From assembly GCF_027925155.1 (NCBI RefSeq), contig NZ_BSDY01000001.1, positions 300,508 through 364,507 on the forward strand: a stretch of 64,000 nt of DNA, read 5' to 3'. The DNA comes from Propionigenium maris DSM 9537. Lineage in GTDB: Bacteria > Fusobacteriota > Fusobacteriia > Fusobacteriales > Fusobacteriaceae. Of this stretch, positions 42,761 through 50,980 are shown one piece after another. Within the stretch, counting starts at the first letter, position 1. Every line of letters begins with the position of its first letter. Under the pieces are notes generated by a model. That model worked only from the letters and a program-made list of their open reading frames with translations, had not been told where the DNA came from and searched no databases. Both the position numbers and the translations under genes were made by a program.

Positions 42761-43978
42761 TTATAGCTTATCCTTTATCTTTTCCTTCAACTCCTCATGG
42801 GAGCTAACCCTCTCTATAATCCTCTCATCTTCTCTGACCCTTTCTATAAAGTGCTTATTCTGATGGAGGATCCTGCCCTTGATGGTATCCAGGTTCTTGG
42901 TAAACTCATCCAGTTTATTCAGAGACCCCTCTATCTCTTCCAGATCATCGAAGATGTCGATGAGTTCCCTCTTTAAAAACTTATACCTTTTATCCCCCTC
43001 CCTCTCCACACTTATCCTTGCAGCTCCAGTAGAGTAAGATTCTGCAGAGAGTTTTATAAAAACAACAACGGTAAGGGTACCAGCCATGGCAATTATCCAT
43101 AGGAGGGATATCTTTGTTTTATATCTTGTGAGGGGGGCCTTATAGACCGCCTCATCCTCGTAGACCTGGAGGTAGACAGATGTCTCATCCAGTTCAATAA
43201 ATGAATAGGAGTAGAGTTCTCCCTTGAAGGAGTCTATTCCTACCCTTCCATCCAGCATCTTCTTGCTTACATCATTTATTACATACTCAGTACTCTCTAG
43301 TTCCCTGTTGGATGCCACAACATAGAATTCATCATTTAAGATATCAGCTTTAAAGGTTGACCTGGCTAATATCCTGTTCAGGTATGAATTATTCAGCTTA
43401 AAGTAGAGGTAGTACTCCCCTCCCCCTGGCTGAAAAAACTTGTAGTAGATATGCTGGTAGGTAGTGTCATTGTCTATGGTAAGCTTATTTATATAGAGAG
43501 GATCCTGAAACCTGAGGGATTTTATCTCCTTTTTAATGGGAAGCCACTCTCTTTCTACCGACTGATAGAGAATCCTGTACTCTCCATTGAGTAGAGCTAC
43601 CTCATCTACACCCATCTCCCTGTATCTGGAGATACTTTTATCTATAAAGTCGGTACTCCCCTCGGCAGCATAGGATCTTACTCCCTCTGCCATCTCCCTC
43701 TCTATCCTCCTGTAGTACTCCTCGGTAGCCAGTATCCTTTCATCCCTAGACCTGTTGAGCTTTGTAATGAAGTTTTCCACCAGCATGGAGTCTATAGATC
43801 TTATGGAGACCATTGTAAAAACAAGGAGCAACAGCAGGGATGTACCAAATATTCCGCTGATAAGCCTTATCATGAGCTTCCTTCTCAGGGTATCCATATT
43901 TTTTTCATAGTCTGCTTCTATCTCATTGCAAGGAGTCTTTTCTCTCCTAAATAATTTATACTTCTTTAAAATTTTCAT
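42761..43978 (-). CDS. Two-TM sensor-like protein with periplasmic domain and cytoplasmic coiled coil
   Basis: 405 residues. TM1 at about 36-60 and TM2 at about 285-305 bound a ~225-residue extracytoplasmic region resembling a double-Cache fold (SVEREWLPIKKEIKSLRF, YLYFKLNNSYLNRIL, FYVVASNRELE). After TM2 there is about 100 residues of charged helix (LIDIFDDLEEIEGSLNKLDEFTKN) with no kinase, cyclase or methyl-accepting domain. It could be a receptor subunit for the hybrid kinase, or a coiled-coil glycan chain-length-type regulator. Confidence 0.6.
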   Translation of the reverse strand: MKILKKYKLFRREKTPCNEIEADYEKNMDTLRRKLMIRLISGIFGTSLLLLLVFTMVSIRSIDSMLVENFITKLNRSRDERILATEEYYRRIEREMAEGVRSYAAEGSTDFIDKSISRYREMGVDEVALLNGEYRILYQSVEREWLPIKKEIKSLRFQDPLYINKLTIDNDTTYQHIYYKFFQPGGGEYYLYFKLNNSYLNRILARSTFKADILNDEFYVVASNRELESTEYVINDVSKKMLDGRVGIDSFKGELYSYSFIELDETSVYLQVYEDEAVYKAPLTRYKTKISLLWIIAMAGTLTVVVFIKLSAESYSTGAARISVEREGDKRYKFLKRELIDIFDDLEEIEGSLNKLDEFTKNLDTIKGRILHQNKHFIERVREDERIIERVSSHEELKEKIKDKL

Positions 43979-43988
43979 CTAAACCACC

Positions 43989-45314
43989 TTAAAAGTATGC
44001 CTTAACCCCTGCAGTCACCCTCACTATATTTTCCTCGGGAAGTCTGTTTTCTACAGGGATATTTGTACTGAGCCTGTAGAGCTCATAGGAGTTCTTCAGG
44101 ATAAACATGATATCCTCTGTAATGTACTTCTCATACTTCCAGTAGAATATATAGGAGGTCTCATCCATATACTGATCCTCAGTATCTGTTTCCCATTCAC
44201 CGTGTCTGTAAGCAGTTTCCTGACCTAGATAGAAATCACCCCAGACCCTGTACTCCACATATACCTTGGGAGCAAAGATCCAGGCTGAGTATGTATCTGC
44301 CTTCTTATATCCAAAGAGCTCCTGATTATCAAATATAATTCCAATCTCATCCTCAAAATCATATCCTCCTCCAGAGAACCCCAGAAGCCATCTGTTGCTT
44401 CTATACTCCAATCTCGGAGTCATCTTGAAGATATGCTGCCAGAAGCTGAGGTACTCAAACTTTTCATTTTCAAAGGCCATGTAGTTAAAGTAGGTAAACT
44501 CCTCTCCTACACTTCCCTTGGTTATGAATTGGGGAGTGAGCACATACTTATAGTATCTGTCCTCCTCCTTTCCCTCTACTTCAAATTTTTTATTGTAGTA
44601 TTTTCTGTTCTCCATATATCCCTCAAAGACAAATCTATTGCTTTCTGTGACCTGGGTCTGATAGATTATCTTAGGGGTTATAGTTACAGAGACAGCGGTA
44701 TTGTCATATACATTACTGTCCTTGGTATCTGCTATAACTACCTGATCATCCCTTACAATGGGAATGGGATCGGTAACCTCCTCCTTACCAACTACCACGT
44801 CATTCCAGAATCCCACTGTGAATCCGTGATCCAGTTTCTTAAAAAGGTCTCCGTAGAACTTTACACCAAAGTCCTCCTCATCCTTGTTCTTTCCAGATTT
44901 TCTTGGGTAGTCTCCCTCTATAACATAACGGGAGAAGTAGTCGTTGTAGTTTTCATAGAAGTTATCGTAATCAAGGGATCCCTTCATTCCCAGGATAATC
45001 CCCTTATCTCCCCAGCCATTGTACTGGTATCTACCACCAAAGCTGGTATATCCTATATTGTTGGCCATACTGTGGTGTTCGCCCTTTACATCATACTTAA
45101 ATACTCCCTCAAAATCTGCAGGATAGTTTATAAAATTATAGTAACCCTTTCCAAGGGTAAGGGTAGTGGCATCTATACTTCCACTATCTATATCCTTTAT
45201 ATCACTGTGCTGATACTCTATCCCAGTAAAGTGTTCCCCGTTAAATACTTGTGTAGCTCCCATGATCGAGGTCCCGCCCAGGATCATTAGTGCAGCAATC
45301 AATCTCCCCCTCAT
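43989..45314 (-). CDS. Outer-membrane beta-barrel protein
   Basis: 441 residues. A signal peptide (cleavage near SIMGA) is followed by long alternating strands with aromatic girdles and a C-terminal AGVKAYF ending in Phe, as in outer-membrane barrels; an 18-strand size is suggested. No family is recognised. Its position between the receiver gene and the membrane sensor suggests it exports or anchors the glycan made by the operon. It starts 5 bases after the receiver stop. Confidence 0.65.
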   Translation of the reverse strand: MRGRLIAALMILGGTSIMGATQVFNGEHFTGIEYQHSDIKDIDSGSIDATTLTLGKGYYNFINYPADFEGVFKYDVKGEHHSMANNIGYTSFGGRYQYNGWGDKGIILGMKGSLDYDNFYENYNDYFSRYVIEGDYPRKSGKNKDEEDFGVKFYGDLFKKLDHGFTVGFWNDVVVGKEEVTDPIPIVRDDQVVIADTKDSNVYDNTAVSVTITPKIIYQTQVTESNRFVFEGYMENRKYYNKKFEVEGKEEDRYYKYVLTPQFITKGSVGEEFTYFNYMAFENEKFEYLSFWQHIFKMTPRLEYRSNRWLLGFSGGGYDFEDEIGIIFDNQELFGYKKADTYSAWIFAPKVYVEYRVWGDFYLGQETAYRHGEWETDTEDQYMDETSYIFYWKYEKYITEDIMFILKNSYELYRLSTNIPVENRLPEENIVRVTAGVKAYF

Positions 45315-45319
45315 CTATC

Positions 45320-45862
45320 TCACCTCTTTATTTTAAGTACATACTTCAAGTTGAGGTCCAAGCAGTCCTCCCCAGCATCTTTTCTCTCAATTATTTCATA
45401 GTCTGTATCAAGGGTCTTTAAAAGTAGCTCCAGGATTTCCATGGAAACCACATCTGTATCGCAGTCACAATAGAACTTAAACTTTAGGTATTTAGAGTAA
45501 TCGATAGCTTTCTTTATTATCTCCCTTCCCTCACTATCTACCTTCCATGGTTTTGGTATATACTTATACACATCCCCCTCATTTATTGCCATTAGAAGGC
45601 TCCCAGTATTCAGGGATCCAGAAAGAGCAATCCTTACCACATTGGGGTTGCTCTTCCTGAGAGATTTAAAGAGTTCGATACCGTTTTTAGGCATATTCAT
45701 ATCACTGACCACTACATCTATATCCCTCTCCTTGATATACTCCTCCACTCCATCTGTGGTATCTAAAAAGTGTTTCTCATACTCCTCATCCTTCAGCCTG
45801 ATCTTCAGAAGCTCTAAAAAATCCCTCTGATCATCTATAAAAAGTACCCTACCCCCAGCCAT
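45320..45862 (-). CDS. Stand-alone response regulator (RpfG-type receiver)
   Basis: 180 residues. Receiver residues: Asp10-Asp11 (LFIDDQRDFLELL), phospho-acceptor Asp54 (VVVSDMNMP), Ser81 (IALSGS) and Lys104 in YKYIPKPW. The AINEGDVYKYIPKPW ending is typical of receivers found with HD-GYP domains, but here only about 60 residues of unknown type follow, with Cys pair FYCDCD. No DNA-binding domain, so output is probably protein-protein. Its start codon overlaps the Hpt stop (TAATG). Confidence 0.87.
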   Translation of the reverse strand: MAGGRVLFIDDQRDFLELLKIRLKDEEYEKHFLDTTDGVEEYIKERDIDVVVSDMNMPKNGIELFKSLRKSNPNVVRIALSGSLNTGSLLMAINEGDVYKYIPKPWKVDSEGREIIKKAIDYSKYLKFKFYCDCDTDVVSMEILELLLKTLDTDYEIIERKDAGEDCLDLNLKYVLKIKR

Positions 45863-46164
45863 TAAAACTCCTCCTCTACATACTCTATCTCCATCTCATC
45901 CATATGCCTGCTCAGGTTTTCTGCATCATCTCTGGCATCGGTGTACCTTTTTTCCTGCAGATCCTCGTCTACCTTGGACGCTATCTCACCTGCTCTTTCA
46001 AAACCATAGCTCCCCAGTACGCCCTTTAGGGCATGGGAAAGATCCTTAGCTTCCGAGTACCTCCTCTGAAACATATAGTTTCTCAGGCGGAGGATCTCCT
46101 CCCGGCGATTTTTGAGCATAGAGGGGATAATCTCCTGTAGGTCAACGGATATCCTTACAACCAT
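45862..46164 (-). CDS. Hpt phosphotransfer protein
   Basis: 100 residues, all helical. KDLSHALKGVLGSYGFERAGEIA carries the His-x2-Lys-Gly phosphotransfer motif with His44. It would pass phosphate from the hybrid kinase's receiver to the next gene's receiver, completing His-Asp-His-Asp inside one operon. The ATG at 46164 has AAGGGAAG 7 bases upstream and lies 4 bases past the manC stop. Confidence 0.85.
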   Translation of the reverse strand: MVVRISVDLQEIIPSMLKNRREEILRLRNYMFQRRYSEAKDLSHALKGVLGSYGFERAGEIASKVDEDLQEKRYTDARDDAENLSRHMDEMEIEYVEEEF

Positions 46165-46168
46165 AGTA

Positions 46169-47233
46169 TCACTTCCCTTCATTTACCTTTTTTAGTAGAG
46201 CTTTAATATCCTGAGCCTCCTCCTTTCTGCACACCAGAAGGACATCATCGGTTTCGACGATAACGGTATCCTTCATCCCAAGGGTGGCAATTACCTTCTT
46301 ACTTCCCTCATTTATAATGATATTGTCTCTGGAGTTGTGCTCCACCACCTGTTCTCCTTGGTGGATCCTCACTACCGAGCCATTTTCGCTGTGGGTAAAG
46401 ATATCGTCAAAGGCTGTGAAGTTTCCAATATCATTCCACCCGATGTCAGCTGGTAGCACCACCACATCCCTGGCTCCCTCCATCACACCGTAATCAATGG
46501 AGATCTTTTCAAACTCATCAAAGGCCCTGGACAGGGAATCTTCATCCATCTCCCCCTTCAAAAGTTCCTCGATGTTTTTAAGGGTACTCCAGTGCCCTGG
46601 CATGAGCTCTTCTATATGGGATAGGATGGTTCTATCCGACCACATAAACATTCCGCTGTTCCAGTAGTAGTTTCCCTTAGCCAGATAATCCTTTGCTACC
46701 TCCAGTACTGGCTTCTCCTTGAAGGAGGACACCCTGAAGGCTTCCCCTATCCTCTCTCCCTCAGCCTCTACATAACCGTAGGCTGTTTCCGGCTTATCTG
46801 GTTTTATCCCAAATATTGCTATCCTTCCAGGTTTCTCTATGAGTTCTTCTCCCCTTCTTATTATCTCCAGGAAGGTGTTTCTGTCGTTTATGAGGTGATC
46901 CGATGGAAGGACTATAAAGTTACACTCTCCTAGGAGGCTTCTTATATAGATACTGGCATATCCAATGCATGCAGCTGTGTCCTTGAACTTTGGCTCCACT
47001 ATAATATTTCTCTCTGGAAGAAAGGGTAGTTCTCCTCTTATATCCTCAGCCTGCTTTATATTTGTAGCTATGAAGATTCTTTCTGCAGGAATTATAGGAA
47101 GGATCCTATCCACAGTTTCCCTTATCATAGTCTTATCTGAAAATAACTTTAGAAGTTGCTTTGGGTGCTCCTCATTGGAAAGGGGCCAGAACCTCTGTCC
47201 GCTTCCACCAGCCATAATAATCGCTACTAACAT
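46169..47233 (-). CDS. manC: Mannose-1-phosphate guanylyltransferase
   Basis: 354 residues. The nucleotidyltransferase signature MAGGSGQRFWPLSNEEHPKQLL opens the protein; VLPSDHLI, SFKEKPVLEVAKDYL, YYWNSGMFMW and DIGWNDIGN follow in the usual order. It makes GDP-mannose from mannose-1-phosphate and GTP. It lacks the C-terminal isomerase domain of bifunctional ManC/AlgA, matching single-function enzymes. First gene of the operon; AGAGGAGG precedes the ATG at 47233. Confidence 0.93.
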   Translation of the reverse strand: MLVAIIMAGGSGQRFWPLSNEEHPKQLLKLFSDKTMIRETVDRILPIIPAERIFIATNIKQAEDIRGELPFLPERNIIVEPKFKDTAACIGYASIYIRSLLGECNFIVLPSDHLINDRNTFLEIIRRGEELIEKPGRIAIFGIKPDKPETAYGYVEAEGERIGEAFRVSSFKEKPVLEVAKDYLAKGNYYWNSGMFMWSDRTILSHIEELMPGHWSTLKNIEELLKGEMDEDSLSRAFDEFEKISIDYGVMEGARDVVVLPADIGWNDIGNFTAFDDIFTHSENGSVVRIHQGEQVVEHNSRDNIIINEGSKKVIATLGMKDTVIVETDDVLLVCRKEEAQDIKALLKKVNEGK

Positions 47234-47291
47234 ATTTTCCTCCTCTATAAGTAAAATCACACTTAGATTTGTTTCTTATTAACCTTATATG

Positions 47292-47320
47292 ATAATAAAC
47301 TTTTGTTCCTTCAAATTCAA
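47292..47320 (-). promoter_or_regulatory. Promoter of the manC-led glycan operon
   Basis: On the minus strand TTGAAT (47315-47320), 17-bp spacer, TATTAT (47292-47297), about 60 bases before manC. Confidence 0.75.
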
Positions 47321-47334
47321 AAGTGTACTTTTGA
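47317..47334. promoter_or_regulatory. Palindromic operator candidate at the manC promoter
   Basis: TCAAAAGT-GT-ACTTTTGA is a perfect 8-bp inverted repeat overlapping the upstream part of the -35 box. Its 14-base core recurs upstream of nagE. Confidence 0.55.
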
Positions 47335-47531
47335 TTGAATTTTTATCCTTAATTAATATAGTGAATAAAACAAAGACAATATTCAGTCTGATTTTTAGTT
47401 GTGAGAAGAAAAGTCAGCTTATATGGTGAACTTCGTTTCAGAAAAAGAGGGATAGAGTTTGATATCTCAGGGGGATGAATAGTTGATTTTCAGAGGTTTA
47501 TAGGTTAGAGTTAATTAATGGAGGTGAGATT

Positions 47532-47729
47532 ATGCATTACTTTATTTCTGGATGTGATGATAAGGGGATAGAAAAGATTAAAAAGGTAGAGAAGGAGAAT
47601 GATCTTCTTCTTATAGCTTACAGGGAGTCGGACTATGAGTATAAGGAGCTGTCTCAGGAGGAGCTTAAAAAGATAGCTCAGCTAGAGGAGGAACTTGGTG
47701 TAAGAATAATAGCTCTTAAGAAAAGTTAA
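47532..47729 (+). CDS. Small hypothetical protein
   Basis: 65 residues, not recognised. It is acidic and mostly helical (SQEELKKIAQLEEELGVRI), with one Cys (FISGCDDKG). No signal peptide. A strong GGAGGTGAG lies 4 bases before the ATG and a terminator follows, which supports a real gene. It is divergent from manC. Confidence 0.55.
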   Translation: MHYFISGCDDKGIEKIKKVEKENDLLLIAYRESDYEYKELSQEELKKIAQLEEELGVRIIALKKS

Positions 47730-47741
47730 TCTTTATGTATG

Positions 47742-47776
47742 AAAAAGATGCTGACAATTAACAGCATCTTTTTTAT
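47742..47776 (+). terminator. Intrinsic terminator
   Basis: AAAGATGCTG and CAGCATCTTT form the stem, followed by T6. Confidence 0.85.
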
Positions 47777-47810
47777 TTTCACGGAAAGTATAGGATTCTT
47801 ATAGAAGTTT
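47773..47810 (+). repeat. Dispersed element, partial copy E
   Basis: It begins in the terminator tail with CACGGAAAGTATAGGATTCTTATAG, matching the head of the element; no clear palindromic end follows. Confidence 0.45.
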
Positions 47811-48020
47811 TATTTCATTATATAAAGGAAGGGACTCCATCTCTTAGCATGATCCAAAAGACAAATTAAAGAAAGTCTAGGGATTTATAATTGCTACCTT
47901 GAGTAACTTTACCTTTCGTTGCTAGATACTTAGAAGAGCTGAAGGAGTATAAGGAAAGGAAGTAGATTTTTAATGTGAAGCTAAAGAACTATGAATTCCA
48001 CCTTAATATAAGAGTAAATT

Positions 48021-48116
48021 AGAAAAAGCAAGGTGACGTTGCAACCTGATAATCATTTGGGAGGCTGTCACTTCATTTGTTTTCTATAAATTCTATACTT
48101 TCCTTAACAATAAAAA
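48021..48116 (-). repeat. Dispersed terminator-associated element, copy D
   Basis: Minus-strand reading: TTGTTAAGGAAAGTATAGAA at the nagE terminator, about 40 unmatched bases, then GCAACGTCACCTTGC and TTTTTCT. Both ends match copy C closely. Confidence 0.7.
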
Positions 48117-48138
48117 GGGAGGTGATTCCACCTCCCTT
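48109..48138 (-). terminator. Intrinsic terminator of nagE
   Basis: AAGGGAGGTG (48115-48124) pairs with CACCTCCCTT (48129-48138); a T-run follows on the minus strand. Confidence 0.85.
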
Positions 48139-48143
48139 AACTT

Positions 48144-49577
48144 CTATACTAACTTCTTTAATTCATCTGCTACAAATTCAACTGTAGGTCCTACAATTAT
48201 CTGTACAGAGGTCTTTCCTGGTTTAAGTACTCCAGAAGCTACCCTCTTGATACCTGCGTCATCCACCAGTGAGTTATCCTTTACCTCTAGTCTAAGTCTA
48301 GTTGCGCAGTTATCCACATTTACGATGTTGTCTCTTCCTCCGATATATGCAAGGATAAGTCCAGCTTTTTCAGAGTGTGAAGATACCTTTCTCTCCTCAG
48401 CCTCCTCCTCTGTAGCTTCCTCTCTTCCAGGAGTCTTAAGGTCAAACTTCTCAATGATGAATACGAATGAGAAGTAGTAGATCGCTGCAAAGACAAGTCC
48501 CTGAACAACCAGCATATATGGCATATTAGCCAGTGGCATTCTCGATGAAAGAACAAGGTCAACAAGACCTGCTGAGAATCCGAATCCTGCAATCCAATGC
48601 ATACTAGAAGCGATGAATAGTGAGATACCAGTCAGGATAGCGTGTACCAGGTATAGTCCAGGAGCCACAAACATAAATGCAAACTCCATTGGCTCAGTTA
48701 CCCCTGTAAAGAATGTTGCAAATCCAGCTGCCAGCATGATTGATTTTATCTTGTTCTTGTTTTCAGGCTTAGCTGTCTTAACAAATGCTGCTGCCGCTCC
48801 CACAAGACCAAACATCATGATAGGGAAGAACCCAGCCATATACATACCAGTAACTCCTCTGGTACCATTGGATGCCCAGAAGTTACCAAGGTCATTGATA
48901 CCAGCTACATCAAACCAGAATACTGAGTTCAGTGCATGGTGAAGTCCCACTGGAATAAGAAGTCTGTTTAGGAAACCATATAGAGCTGCTCCCATAGATC
49001 CCAGTCCGATGAATGAAGTACCAAATGCCACAAGACCATTGAATAGAATAGGCCATACAATCATAAGGGCAAAGGATACAACTATCATAGTTGCTGCTGT
49101 AACAATAGGTACAAGTCTTCTACCAGAGAAGAATGAAAGTGCCTTGTGAAGCTCCACGTCTTTAAACCTGTTGTATAGTGCTGAAGTAATAACACCAACC
49201 AGGATACCTACAAACTGGTTACCATTGTTGATCTTTCCAAAGGCTGCAGGAACCTCAGATGCATCGATTCCCTTTAGCATTGCCACTGTGCCAGGGTTAA
49301 GAAGAGTTGTAACGACTAAGAATCCTACCAGACCTGCAAGAGCTGCTGCTCCATTCTTATCCTTGGACATTCCATAAGCCACACCAACTGCAAACAATAT
49401 TCCCATGCTATCTATAATAGAGGCACCGGCCTTAATTAAAAATCCTGCTAACTGGCTGTTTGCCCCCCATCCTGCCGGGTCGATCCAGTAACCAATACCC
49501 ATTAATATAGCTGCTGCTGGTAGAACTGCTACAGGTACCATCAGTGCCTTTCCTATCTTTTGTAAGTAACTAAACAT
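48144..49577 (-). CDS. nagE: PTS GlcNAc/glucose-type transporter, IICB
   Basis: 477 residues. The EIIC membrane domain (residues 1-375) starts FSYLQKIGKALMVPVAVLPAAAILMGIGYWID and has GVTEPMEFAFMFVAPGLY, the sugar-binding loop. The C-terminal EIIB domain carries the phosphorylated Cys in VNVDNCATRLRLEV. No EIIA domain is fused, so it depends on a separate EIIA. Divergence from nagBA makes GlcNAc the likely sugar. GGGAGG precedes the ATG. Confidence 0.9.
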   Translation of the reverse strand: MFSYLQKIGKALMVPVAVLPAAAILMGIGYWIDPAGWGANSQLAGFLIKAGASIIDSMGILFAVGVAYGMSKDKNGAAALAGLVGFLVVTTLLNPGTVAMLKGIDASEVPAAFGKINNGNQFVGILVGVITSALYNRFKDVELHKALSFFSGRRLVPIVTAATMIVVSFALMIVWPILFNGLVAFGTSFIGLGSMGAALYGFLNRLLIPVGLHHALNSVFWFDVAGINDLGNFWASNGTRGVTGMYMAGFFPIMMFGLVGAAAAFVKTAKPENKNKIKSIMLAAGFATFFTGVTEPMEFAFMFVAPGLYLVHAILTGISLFIASSMHWIAGFGFSAGLVDLVLSSRMPLANMPYMLVVQGLVFAAIYYFSFVFIIEKFDLKTPGREEATEEEAEERKVSSHSEKAGLILAYIGGRDNIVNVDNCATRLRLEVKDNSLVDDAGIKRVASGVLKPGKTSVQIIVGPTVEFVADELKKLV

Positions 49578-49625
49578 AAACTTTCCTCCCTTTTCAAAAT
49601 AAAAGTTCTCTAATTTGTTATTAAT

Positions 49626-49653
49626 ATTGTACTAGAAATTTTCAAAAAATCAA
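49626..49653 (-). promoter_or_regulatory. Promoter of nagE
   Basis: Minus strand: TTGATT (49648-49653), 16-bp spacer, TACAAT (49626-49631). Confidence 0.65.
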
Positions 49654-49688
49654 TAGTTTTCGTAAAAAAAAATCATTTTTAATATTCA

Positions 49689-49706
49689 GAAATGAAATTT
49701 TATTTC
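49689..49706. promoter_or_regulatory. Operator candidate upstream of nagE (RpiR-like)
   Basis: GAAATGAAATTTTATTTC is an imperfect inverted repeat. It shares AATGAAATTTTA with the site at 50055 and lies 35 bases upstream of the nagE -35. Confidence 0.45.
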
Positions 49707-49718
49707 TTTAAACAGGAT

Positions 49719-49732
49719 AAAAGTACACTTTT
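49719..49732. promoter_or_regulatory. manC-type palindrome upstream of nagE
   Basis: AAAAGTACACTTTT is identical, as reverse complement, to the core of the palindrome at the manC promoter (47319-47332). Confidence 0.45.
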
Positions 49733-50054
49733 CAAACAAAGTTTGTGAACTAAAGTTACAAACAAAACACCATATTCCATTGCTTTGGAGGGAGGCAAGG
49801 CTGAAGGTCTCTAGTCGGTAAATTTACTTCATGGTAAATTACCCTTATATACTTTAAAAAATTTAAGTTAGAAGAAGATAGCTTCAAAAAGAGGATGACT
49901 ATAGAAAAGAACACTATAAAATATGTAAATATTTCAGGTGAAAAGAATATCATTATAAGCTAGCTATAGTTTTACAGAAAATTGCAATAGTTGAATGTCG
50001 GAAGTTTCACCGATCTTTCATTTTATGTATTTTTTTTTCCTATTCAGAATAAAA

Positions 50055-50107
50055 AATGAAATTTTAATTCAATTTTTATTGATTTTGATGGAGTTTTATG
50101 TTATCTT
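50055..50107 (+). promoter_or_regulatory. nagBA promoter with upstream operator candidate
   Basis: TTGATT (50079-50084), 17-bp spacer, TATCTT (50102-50107). AATGAAATTTTAATTCA (50055-50071) ends 7 bases before the -35, a position suited to activation. Confidence 0.6.
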
Positions 50108-50148
50108 TATATTAAGAAAACAAGATTATAAAAGGGGTTGAATGGATA

Positions 50149-50970
50149 ATGAGAGTGATAATTACAGATAACTGCATAGGTCACTGGGCTGCAGTATATG
50201 TAGCGGAAAAACTGATTGAAGCTAAACCAACTAAGGAAAAACCATTTGTGCTGGGACTTCCAACTGGAAGCACGCCACTGCCGATGTACAGAAAGCTAAT
50301 TGAGTTTTATAAAGCTGGTATTATCTCCTTTGAAAATGTTATTACCTTTAATATGGATGAGTATGTGGGACTTGAACCTACCCACGAGCAGAGCTACCAC
50401 TACTTTATGTATGAGAACTTCTTTAACCACATAGATATAAAAAGGGAAAACATAAATATCCTGGACGGTATGGCTTCAGATTACAGAGCCGAGTGTAAGA
50501 GGTTTGAAGATAAGATCAAGAAGGTAGGGGGAATAGATCTCTTCCTTGGTGGAATAGGTCCAGATGGACACATCGCCTTCAATGAACCTGGATCATCCCT
50601 TTCATCTAGAACAAGGGATAAGGAGCTTACTACAGATACAATCCTTGCAAACTCGAGATTCTTTGGAGGAGATACAGAAAAGGTTCCAAAGCTGGCCCTT
50701 ACTGTAGGAGTGGGAACTATCCTCGATGCCAAGGAAGTTCTTATAATGGTAAATGGACATCATAAGGCAAGAGCTATGTACCATGCTGTAGAGGGTGGAG
50801 TAAATCACATGTGGACAGTTTCAGCTCTTCAGCTTCATCCTAAGGGGATCATCGTTTCAGATGAGGAAGCATGTGGAGAACTGAAGGTATCTACCTACAG
50901 GTACTTCAAGGATATAGAGGCTCCCAACCTGGATATAAAAAAATTAGAGGAAGACCTTTATAGAAGATAG
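50149..50970 (+). CDS. nagB: Glucosamine-6-phosphate deaminase
   Basis: 273 residues, normal length. [22 protein letters not shown] binds the sugar phosphate, [21 protein letters not shown] holds the catalytic Asp, [25 protein letters not shown] and the later [15 protein letters not shown] are further signatures. It converts GlcN6P to fructose-6-phosphate and ammonia. It starts a two-gene operon with nagA. Confidence 0.95.
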   Translation: MRVIITDNCIGHWAAVYVAEKLIEAKPTKEKPFVLGLPTGSTPLPMYRKLIEFYKAGIISFENVITFNMDEYVGLEPTHEQSYHYFMYENFFNHIDIKRENINILDGMASDYRAECKRFEDKIKKVGGIDLFLGGIGPDGHIAFNEPGSSLSSRTRDKELTTDTILANSRFFGGDTEKVPKLALTVGVGTILDAKEVLIMVNGHHKARAMYHAVEGGVNHMWTVSALQLHPKGIIVSDEEACGELKVSTYRYFKDIEAPNLDIKKLEEDLYRR

Positions 50971-50980
50971 GAGGAGAACC

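Larger units (their letters stand above)
47730..48143. other. Non-coding stretch between two terminators
   Basis: It holds the terminator of the small gene, a half copy of the dispersed element (47773 onward), a middle AT-rich segment without open frames, the full inverted copy D (48021-48116) and the nagE terminator. The two element heads face each other. Confidence 0.55.
49578..50148. other. nagE-nagBA divergent regulatory region
   Basis: 571 bases with both promoters, two RpiR-like operator candidates, the manC-type palindrome (49719-49732) and near 49819-49842 two GGTAAATT units, one within the palindrome GGTAA-A-TTACC. A 65-codon minus-strand frame here has no ribosome site and is ignored. 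Confidence 0.6.

Noticed and set aside
49756..49953. Minus-strand 65-codon open frame between nagE and nagBA
   Set aside because: No ribosome site, and it covers regulatory sequence; hydrophobic only because the DNA is AT-rich.
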